Assembly: GCA_029861795.1 (NCBI GenBank)
Contig: JAOTYS010000011.1
Location: 1 to 28,406 of the forward strand
From: Gammaproteobacteria bacterium
GTDB taxonomy: Bacteria; Pseudomonadota; Gammaproteobacteria; Arenicellales; JAOTYS01
DNA length: 28,406 nt
Direction: 5' to 3'
Numbering within the stretch: position 1 is the first letter of the stretch; every line of letters starts with the position of its first letter. A program made the translations under genes and the position numbers. Positions 22,721 through 28,406 of this stretch are shown piece by piece. The notes beneath the pieces are model-generated. The model ran no database searches and had not been told where the DNA came from. It saw only the letters and a list, made by a program, of their open reading frames with translations.

Positions 22721-23275
22721 TTGATACGTCAAACGGGTTGGATCTTTCTGATGCTGAATGTCTGGATAAACGTTTCATTCGCCGGTTCGTTTGATTGCAG
22801 CGTGATTTACGATGAATTCGAAAATCTTATGAACAAGCAGTATTTGGTTGAAACGAATCGATATGTCGCGACTATTACAGATCGCTTGACCAGGGAAGAA
22901 TTCTCTGCGCTTCAGAAGGGTAAGTTGTACTTGCGTGAAGATCGTCAAGACAAAGGTGTAGCCGTTATCCAGACAAATAAGGGGACTCGAGGCAAGTTGA
23001 TATTCAGTTGGGACGGTGTGCCGGTAGACGGTTATCCGCCGCTGGTTTTAGAAGAAACTATCATTTACGGGCGCGTAGCGGACGGCTATGCGCCGCGGCG
23101 GCTTCGGCCGATTACCGTAAAGCCCGGATTCCCCGTGGACCTGGACTCGGTTAATGTTAACGATCCGGAAGAAGACGCTGATCTCATTTATTCCGTGGAC
23201 GACAACCAGTTGTCCATCGAAGCGATCAACGGTGCCACTTTGCAGTTTCCGATCGAATCACTTTGTAAGCAGTAG
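22721..23275 (+). CDS. Unknown secreted protein
   Basis: I do not recognise this 184-residue protein. With the TTG start at 22721 (GAGG about 9 nt upstream) it begins with a signal peptide, IRQTGWIFLMLNVWINVSFA, with probable cleavage after SFA. An alternative start is the ATG at 22751, which would give a very short signal. The mature protein has two cysteines near its ends (C26 and C182) that could form a disulfide bond in the periplasm. Beta-rich segments alternate with charged stretches (TVKPGFPVDLDSVNVNDPEE). No enzymatic motif is visible. The gene is convergent with plsC, 30 nt apart. Confidence 0.65.
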   Translation: MIRQTGWIFLMLNVWINVSFAGSFDCSVIYDEFENLMNKQYLVETNRYVATITDRLTREEFSALQKGKLYLREDRQDKGVAVIQTNKGTRGKLIFSWDGVPVDGYPPLVLEETIIYGRVADGYAPRRLRPITVKPGFPVDLDSVNVNDPEEDADLIYSVDDNQLSIEAINGATLQFPIESLCKQ

Positions 23276-23305
23276 CGCAGTTTCAATCATCCGTACCGAC
23301 GCTGT

Positions 23306-24052
23306 TCAGACTGAGCCTTGCTGCATTGCACCGTTTGCGAGTTCTGGTGTGGTAATGCGGGACATGGATTCTTCGATCCAAAGCTCTGCCTGAGTACTCA
23401 CTTCTTTGGCGCGCTTACCCTGGGTCTCGATCACCGGCCCAATGGATACTCGAATTGTCCCGGGGTGTTTTAAGAATCCGCGCTTGGGCCAGAATTCACC
23501 GGCATTGTGTGCCACCGGCACCACCGGTGCACCCGCTCTGGTCGCAAGTAGCGCCCCCCCAGGGTTGTATCGACCGTGTTCACCGGGGCGCATTCTTGTT
23601 CCTTCAGGAAACACAATGACCCAGCGCCCTTCGGAAAGGCGTTTTTTACCTTGTCTTACAACCTCTTCAAGCGCACGTGCTCCGGAGGAGCGATTAATGG
23701 CCACCGGCCGCGAGGCGGCTAAGCCCCATCCAAAGAACGGGATCCACAACAATTCGCGTTTCAGCACCCATGCTTGCGGCGGAAAGATCAGCTGGAACGC
23801 AATAGTCTCCCAGGCGGACTGATGTTTCGATAGCACTACCGCCGCACGGGTCGGTAGTGGTTCGGTGCGCTCCACCGAGTAGTTTAATTGGCAGGTCACC
23901 CGCAACCACCAAATGGTAAATTTCGCCCATTGAGCGATGATCCGTGAGCGAGGAAGCGGTGGCAGTGGGAACGCCAAGATCGCCACCGGAGTATAAATGA
24001 ATACAGCAGCCAACTGTCCGACGGTAAACAGTAGCGATCGCAGATAGAGCAT
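23306..24052 (-). CDS. plsC: 1-acyl-sn-glycerol-3-phosphate acyltransferase (PlsC-like)
   Basis: Acylates lysophosphatidic acid to phosphatidic acid at the inner membrane. From ATG 24052 the protein has 248 residues: an N-terminal hydrophobic helix (LLFTVGQLAAVFIYTPVAIL), then the acyltransferase motif I in the form H77-QSAW-E82 (HX4E where HX4D is most common), motif II around WVLKRELLWIPFFGWGL, motif III FPEGTR and motif IV APVVPVAHNAG. The HX4E variant occurs in a gammaproteobacterial PlsC subgroup, so I take the enzyme to be active. The frame is open upstream to 24196 but overlaps gmhB; the chosen start is 7 nt after the gmhB stop. Last gene of the glyQ-glyS-gmhB-plsC run. Confidence 0.9.
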   Translation of the reverse strand: MLYLRSLLFTVGQLAAVFIYTPVAILAFPLPPLPRSRIIAQWAKFTIWWLRVTCQLNYSVERTEPLPTRAAVVLSKHQSAWETIAFQLIFPPQAWVLKRELLWIPFFGWGLAASRPVAINRSSGARALEEVVRQGKKRLSEGRWVIVFPEGTRMRPGEHGRYNPGGALLATRAGAPVVPVAHNAGEFWPKRGFLKHPGTIRVSIGPVIETQGKRAKEVSTQAELWIEESMSRITTPELANGAMQQGSV

Positions 24053-24059
24053 CAGCGGC

Positions 24060-24665
24060 TTATGTTGTGAGGCCTGCACCCTGAGAGAGCGCCTCGATGC
24101 TGTCGTCAAGGTCGCCGCGAAGCAGCGCCTCAGTGAACTTTGAAAGATTATCGAACACCGGAATCTTAGCAAAACGAGGATCGCTGCCGTCAGCACCGAT
24201 CTGCGTCTCTGTTCTCTGACCTTTGCCGGTACGTACCAGCACAGGTAATGCGTTCACCGCCATAGCGCATTCGAGGTCGCGTCGCGAATCGCCCACCGCC
24301 GGTACGCCTGTTAGGTTGATTTTGAGGCGCGTAGCAAGATCGAGGAACATCCCCGGTTTTGGTTTTCGGCACTCACAATTGAAGTCCGCGCTGTGTGGAC
24401 AGAAAAAGATGGCGTCAATTTCGCCACCTTTTTGTCTTATGTGATGCAGCATGCGATTATGGATACGGTTAAGAGTGTCGATATCCAGTAGTCCGCGGGC
24501 GATGCCCGATTGGTTGGTGGCCACCACGATCTTGTAGTCGGCTCGACACAGCCGTGCAATGGCCTCCAGGCTGCCGGGAATTGGACTCCATTCCTCCGGT
24601 GATTTAATGAAGGAATCGGAATCTTTGTTGATCACACCATCGCGATCAAGAACGACCGTTTTCAT
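24060..24665 (-). CDS. gmhB: D-glycero-beta-D-manno-heptose 1,7-bisphosphate 7-phosphatase
   Basis: GmhB removes the 7-phosphate during ADP-heptose synthesis for the LPS inner core. The 201-residue HAD enzyme has the nucleophile and acid/base Asp7 and Asp9 in LDRDGVIN, the Thr-Asn motif VATNQSGIARG, the zinc-binding loop C89-P-H91...C97-E-C99 that distinguishes GmhB from histidinol phosphatase, the lysine loop RKPKPGM, and the acidic motif GDSRRDLECA. It lies 25 nt after glyS and 7 nt before plsC, an order common in gammaproteobacteria. All catalytic residues are present. Confidence 0.95.
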   Translation of the reverse strand: MKTVVLDRDGVINKDSDSFIKSPEEWSPIPGSLEAIARLCRADYKIVVATNQSGIARGLLDIDTLNRIHNRMLHHIRQKGGEIDAIFFCPHSADFNCECRKPKPGMFLDLATRLKINLTGVPAVGDSRRDLECAMAVNALPVLVRTGKGQRTETQIGADGSDPRFAKIPVFDNLSKFTEALLRGDLDDSIEALSQGAGLTT

Positions 24666-24690
24666 TCTTTATCCCACTACCTAGCCTAGT

Positions 24691-26826
24691 CTATTGCAAT
24701 CGCGATACATCAGCGACTCGCAGAAATAGATCGCTTATGGACTTTAGGATTGCCAGTCTGTTCCGTCGCAGGTCGGGGTCATCGACCATCACCATTACCT
24801 CATCGAAAAAGAGATCTACCGGTTTTCGCAAAGACGCAAGCTGTGACAAGACTTGAGAGTAATTTCCCTTAGCGAGATGTGGAGTGACGCTATGGGTTAA
24901 TGATGTTAGCTTGGTGATCAAACTGCGCTCGGCCTGCTCAACTGTGCGTCGATCATCGGGTCGGTCGGGTATCTCGTCTTCGGCTTGACGCAGGATGTTA
25001 CGAATCCGTTTGTTGACCGACGCTAGATTCAGTGCATCTTTGTGCGTGCGAAATTCAGCAACAGCTCTAAGCCTGCGATCGAAATCCAACGGTCGAGTCG
25101 GGTGACACCAGGCGACTGCAGCGATTTCGTCAGCATTAAAGCCAGCGGACTGATAGTATGCGTGCAGTCGTTCTAGGATAAACTCCAACGTCCGTTCAGT
25201 TACCTGCTCGTCTAGCTTAACGAGTTTGGATGACTTCAACGTTTGACGATATACCGAAAAGGCCTGATCGATTGTCGGTTTCAGATCGATATCCATGGGT
25301 GTCTCGATGATGATGCGCAAAACGCCCAATGCGGCGCGCCTTAGGGCATAGGGGTCTTTGTCTCCAGTTGGTTCCTCTTGGGCAGCGAACACGCCAACTA
25401 CAGTGTCGATCTTGTCGGCGATCGCCACGATTTGACCCGTTTTAGTCTTGGGGAGGCGATCACCAGCGTAGCGCGGCAGATAATGCTCCTCAATGGCGTC
25501 AGCTACTTCAGGATGCTCGCCGTCTGCTGATGCGTAGTAACGCCCCATAGTGCCCTGCAGTCCTGGAAACTCACCGACCATCTCCGTTACCAAGTCAGCC
25601 TTGAGTAACCTGGCCGCACGGCCGATCAATACCTGGTCCGCGTGAATATGCTCAGCGATATGTACGGCGAGTGCCGTGACCCTTGCGGTCTTGTCGTAGA
25701 CCGAACCCAGTGTGTTGTGGAATAGCACGTGTTGAAGGGCATCGACGCGTGTATCTAGCCTAGTCTTGCGGTCAGTATCCCAGAAGAATACTGCGTCGGA
25801 TAAGCGTGCCCGCAACACCCGCTCATTCCCTTCTCTGATATGTTTCGGATTGCTGCACTGGATATTGCTAACGGTGATGAAGTGTGGCAGCAGACGGCCA
25901 CGTTTGGTGGTGACAGGGAAGTACTTTTGATGATCGCGCATTGAACAGATCAGTACTTCTTTGGGAAGCTTAAGGAATGTTTTGTCGAACTTTCCAAGAA
26001 TGGCTCTGGGCCATTCAACCAGAGCGGTTATTTCGTCAAGCAGATCTTCCTCAACAAGCGCCACCGCATTAATACTGCGTGTAAGCCGGTTGACTTGAGA
26101 GTGGATCCTGTCCCGGCGAGTTGCAAAATCTGCTATGACATTGCCCTTACGTTCCAAAGTGTCGCTATAAGCATTGGCCGATCGCAGGGCTAAAGGTCGC
26201 GGACAATGAAAGCGATGCCCGAAAGTAACTTTGTTACTCCTTACGGACAGAATCTCAGCATCAATCACATCGGAACCATGGAGTAGAGTGATCCAGTGGA
26301 CCGGGCGAACAAACTCTGCGTCCCCCGCGCCCCACCGCATGCGCCTTGGAATAGGCAAACGCTTCAGGGCGTCGCCAACGCACAGTGGGATCAGTACCCG
26401 GGCGAGTCGGCCACGCTCTGTACGCCGGTGAATGAGCCAGGCACCTTTGTCCGTTTCCAGTGTCTGCAGTTGTGTCACATTTGTACCACAGGATTGGGCA
26501 AACCCTTTGGCCGCCGCGGTGGGGCTGCCGTCTTGAGTGAAAGCGCTGCGTAGTGCTGGTCCCCGCCGCTCCGCTGTTTGATCCGGCTGACGGCGGAGCA
26601 CGTTGGGGATCAATACTGCCAGTCTTCGAGGTGTAGCGTACCATTGATACCGGGGAGGCTCCCCGGCCGGCTCCGTCTTGACCAGGGTACGCGCGGCCAG
26701 CGCTTGGTGGAGCTCTTGACCGAAGGCTTTGCCTAGCGTTTTTAGTACCTTAGGCGGCAGTTCCTCACTACCGATTTCGACCAGTAGGGGCGACTCTTTT
26801 GGTTTTCCTGGTTTACGCTGGGCCAT
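24691..26826 (-). CDS. glyS: Glycyl-tRNA synthetase beta subunit
   Basis: The beta subunit pairs with GlyQ in the alpha2beta2 enzyme and supplies tRNA recognition. The protein (711 residues from ATG 26826) opens with [19 protein letters not shown], the strongly conserved N-terminal motif, and contains the HD-type region ([22 protein letters not shown]) and the C-terminal DALR anticodon-binding helix bundle. E. coli GlyS has 689 residues. The frame extends upstream to 26964 inside glyQ; ATG 26838 is an alternative start. With the chosen start it overlaps glyQ by 14 nt, so translation is coupled. Confidence 0.96.
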   Translation of the reverse strand: MAQRKPGKPKESPLLVEIGSEELPPKVLKTLGKAFGQELHQALAARTLVKTEPAGEPPRYQWYATPRRLAVLIPNVLRRQPDQTAERRGPALRSAFTQDGSPTAAAKGFAQSCGTNVTQLQTLETDKGAWLIHRRTERGRLARVLIPLCVGDALKRLPIPRRMRWGAGDAEFVRPVHWITLLHGSDVIDAEILSVRSNKVTFGHRFHCPRPLALRSANAYSDTLERKGNVIADFATRRDRIHSQVNRLTRSINAVALVEEDLLDEITALVEWPRAILGKFDKTFLKLPKEVLICSMRDHQKYFPVTTKRGRLLPHFITVSNIQCSNPKHIREGNERVLRARLSDAVFFWDTDRKTRLDTRVDALQHVLFHNTLGSVYDKTARVTALAVHIAEHIHADQVLIGRAARLLKADLVTEMVGEFPGLQGTMGRYYASADGEHPEVADAIEEHYLPRYAGDRLPKTKTGQIVAIADKIDTVVGVFAAQEEPTGDKDPYALRRAALGVLRIIIETPMDIDLKPTIDQAFSVYRQTLKSSKLVKLDEQVTERTLEFILERLHAYYQSAGFNADEIAAVAWCHPTRPLDFDRRLRAVAEFRTHKDALNLASVNKRIRNILRQAEDEIPDRPDDRRTVEQAERSLITKLTSLTHSVTPHLAKGNYSQVLSQLASLRKPVDLFFDEVMVMVDDPDLRRNRLAILKSISDLFLRVADVSRLQ

Positions 26827-27718
26827 GGGTTTTGGCATTACGCCCACGCGGGAAACCGAGCTGTTCTCGGCTACGGTAATAACACTCGGCCACAACTCTT
26901 GCCAGCGCGCGCACTCGACCGATGTAGCGAGCGCGTTCGGTGGCACCGATAGCGTGGCGGGCATCCAGGAGATTGAACGTGTGAGAGGCTTTGAGCACCA
27001 TCTCGTAGGCGGGTAGTGATAGCTCTAGTTCCAATAGCTGGCGACTAGCAGTTTCGAAGGCATCGAACTGATGGAACAATTCTGCGACGTCTGCCAGTTC
27101 GAAGTTGTACTTGGACATTTCGACTTCATTTTGGTGGTAGAGATCACCATAGCTGTACCCTTTGGTCCACTGGATGTCGAAGAAACTATCCACACCTTGC
27201 AAGTGCATGGCGATCCGCTCTAGGCCATAGGTGATTTCGCCTGTTACAGGTCTACATTCAAGGCCCCCGACTTGTTGGAAGTAGGTAAATTGTGTCACCT
27301 CCATGCCGTTCAGCCATACCTCCCACCCTAAACCCCAAGCACCCAGGGTGGGTGATTCCCAATCGTCCTCAACAAAGCGAACGTCATTGCGCAGAAAATC
27401 TATCCCAAGCTGCTGTAAGGAACCGAGATATAACTCTTGAAAGTTGTTAGGAGACGGCTTGAGGATAACTTGGAACTGGAAATAGTGTTGCAACCGATTG
27501 GGATTCTCGCCGTATCGCCCGTCTGTGGGGCGTCGCGATGGCTGTACATACGCAGCCCTGATGGGTTCGGGACCGACCGCGGCAAGAAAGGTGGCGGTAT
27601 GAAAAGTGCCCGCACCGACCTCCATATCGTAGGGTTGCATAAGTATGCAGCCGCGCTCCGTCCAATAGTTTTGCAGGGCAAGAATGAGATCTTGAAATGT
27701 CATGGGAGTCGTGGGCAT
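26813..27718 (-). CDS. glyQ: Glycyl-tRNA synthetase alpha subunit
   Basis: GlyQ is the catalytic class II subunit forming glycyl-adenylate. The 301-residue protein is nearly textbook: [20 protein letters not shown] at the N-terminus, [34 protein letters not shown] (motif 2) and the conserved [21 protein letters not shown]. The length equals that of E. coli GlyQ (303) within two residues. First gene of the operon glyQ-glyS-gmhB-plsC; a consensus -10 box lies about 70 bp upstream. Confidence 0.97.
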   Translation of the reverse strand: MPTTPMTFQDLILALQNYWTERGCILMQPYDMEVGAGTFHTATFLAAVGPEPIRAAYVQPSRRPTDGRYGENPNRLQHYFQFQVILKPSPNNFQELYLGSLQQLGIDFLRNDVRFVEDDWESPTLGAWGLGWEVWLNGMEVTQFTYFQQVGGLECRPVTGEITYGLERIAMHLQGVDSFFDIQWTKGYSYGDLYHQNEVEMSKYNFELADVAELFHQFDAFETASRQLLELELSLPAYEMVLKASHTFNLLDARHAIGATERARYIGRVRALARVVAECYYRSREQLGFPRGRNAKTHGPA

Positions 27719-27786
27719 CGGATGCTGTTTACACGAAACCGAATGCTTTGGAGTCGCGACGGTTTGACTGGCGCGATTGGGCCGCG

Positions 27787-27792
27787 ATTATA
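27787..27792 (-). promoter_or_regulatory. -10 box of the glyQS operon
   Basis: A perfect TATAAT on the minus strand, about 70 bp upstream of the glyQ ATG, in an otherwise GC-rich stretch. The -35 region at 17-bp spacing (GCCCAC) is poor. The start point would be near 27780, giving a leader of about 60 nt. Confidence 0.4.
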
Positions 27793-27892
27793 GCCTGCGG
27801 CCTTGGACAGTGGGCCGATGCGTTGGCCAATTGCGCATAGCCATGTCGCCGCAGGACAAAACCCCAAGTCATGTTGAATTTGATCCGTTTTG

Positions 27893-28406
27893 CTAGTTGT
27901 TGAGAACAGAGATCAGTCTTCCCTCTATCTTATCTTTTTTGCGCATAAAGAATGTTGTCCTCTTGGCAGGATTGGAAACGAGGGGAGAAGGCAATGTAGC
28001 GGCGAGTTCCGCGGCTTGAGAGATGGTAATAGCCGACACCGGTATGCCCCAATAGAAGCGCGCTGCTGCATCTACACCATACACACCTAATCCAAATTGG
28101 GCGATATTGAGATAGATCTCAAGGATTCTCTCTTTCTCTAGGTAAGCCTCCAAGGCAATGGTTAGAATCAACTCGTGCCACTTTCTTAAAACATTACGAC
28201 TCGGCGTCAAAAATAGGTTCTTGGTGGTCTGCTGTGAGATCGTGCTTGCGCCGTAGCTCAGCTTTCGCTGACTCCAGTTGTAATGAATCGCATCGCGGAT
28301 CGCCTCGAAGTCAAATCCGTTATGCCAATAAAAGCGACCATCTTCCGCGATGATAATCGCCTTTATCAGGTGTTCTGGAACGCGAGAGAGCACCACAGGG
28401 TTCCAG
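27893..28406 (-). CDS. mtgA: Monofunctional peptidoglycan glycosyltransferase MtgA (partial, 5' end outside window)
   Basis: MtgA polymerises lipid II into glycan strands at the inner membrane. About 170 C-terminal residues are present and show GT51 motifs: AEDGRFYWHNGFD with the catalytic Glu, GASTISQQTTKNLFL, RKWHELILTIALE and KERILEIYLN. The reading frame stays open to the window edge (WNPVVLSRVPEHL), so the membrane anchor and first residues lie beyond 28406. The full E. coli protein has 242 residues. No transpeptidase domain follows, which sets it apart from class A penicillin-binding proteins. Confidence 0.93.
   Translation of the reverse strand, partial: WNPVVLSRVPEHLIKAIIIAEDGRFYWHNGFDFEAIRDAIHYNWSQRKLSYGASTISQQTTKNLFLTPSRNVLRKWHELILTIALEAYLEKERILEIYLNIAQFGLGVYGVDAAARFYWGIPVSAITISQAAELAATLPSPLVSNPAKRTTFFMRKKDKIEGRLISVLNN

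Overview
The window looks like a chromosomal segment of a Gram-negative bacterium, most probably a gammaproteobacterium. The reasons are an E. coli-type LexA with an E. coli-type SOS box (CTG-N10-CAG), glutaminyl-tRNA synthetase, two-subunit glycyl-tRNA synthetase (glyQ/glyS), the LPS-heptose phosphatase gmhB next to plsC, mtgA, ksgA and a NudC with a zinc ribbon. Composition is moderate in GC by eye. The genus cannot be named from the sequence alone.

Left accessory region (1-5250). A CzcO-like flavoprotein monooxygenase gene is followed upstream by the decayed 5' end of an HpaB-type hydroxylase gene. Next come a C-terminally truncated HsdM DNA methyltransferase and, 12 nt upstream of it in the same direction, a HEPN gene overlapping an MNT nucleotidyltransferase gene that carries its own winged-helix domain. 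The MNT promoter is unusually readable: two TACCC-N5-GGGTA palindromes lie 21 bp apart, one exactly filling the -35/-10 spacer and the other on the predicted start point, which coincides with the ATG (probably a leaderless mRNA). The segment is bounded by inverted GGGGTCAGAGTA motifs and carries a 177-bp MITE-like element. A HigB/HigA-type toxin-antitoxin pair with two abutting palindromes in its promoter region follows.

SOS mutagenesis cassette (5186-11055). A promoter overlapped by a near-consensus SOS box drives lexA-imuA-imuB-dnaE2. All junctions overlap (4, 1 and 17 nt), so this is one self-repressed operon for damage-induced translesion synthesis: DnaE2 polymerises, ImuB is a Y-family-like protein without catalytic carboxylates, and ImuA is the RecA-fold accessory protein.

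Repeat and relic region (11056-13400). REP-like palindromes, including a perfect 42-bp direct repeat, follow dnaE2. Then come an internally deleted short-chain dehydrogenase relic, an orphan 313-residue protein of unknown function and a small GFA-family zinc protein.

Plus-strand housekeeping run (13653-19275). glnS is followed with almost no gaps by an ArsN2-like acetyltransferase, a type II haloalkane dehalogenase with an intact catalytic pentad, a YbaK-type deacylase, a secreted DUF4864-like protein, a small DUF6122-like membrane protein and nudC. Further genes are a cold-shock protein with a long leader, a tandem CDGSH iron-sulfur protein, a YdgA/DUF945 protein, ksgA and an unknown secreted protein.

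Minus-strand right end (23306-28406). glyQ-glyS-gmhB-plsC form a tight operon, with a partial mtgA gene at the edge of the window. These run convergently with the preceding plus-strand genes.
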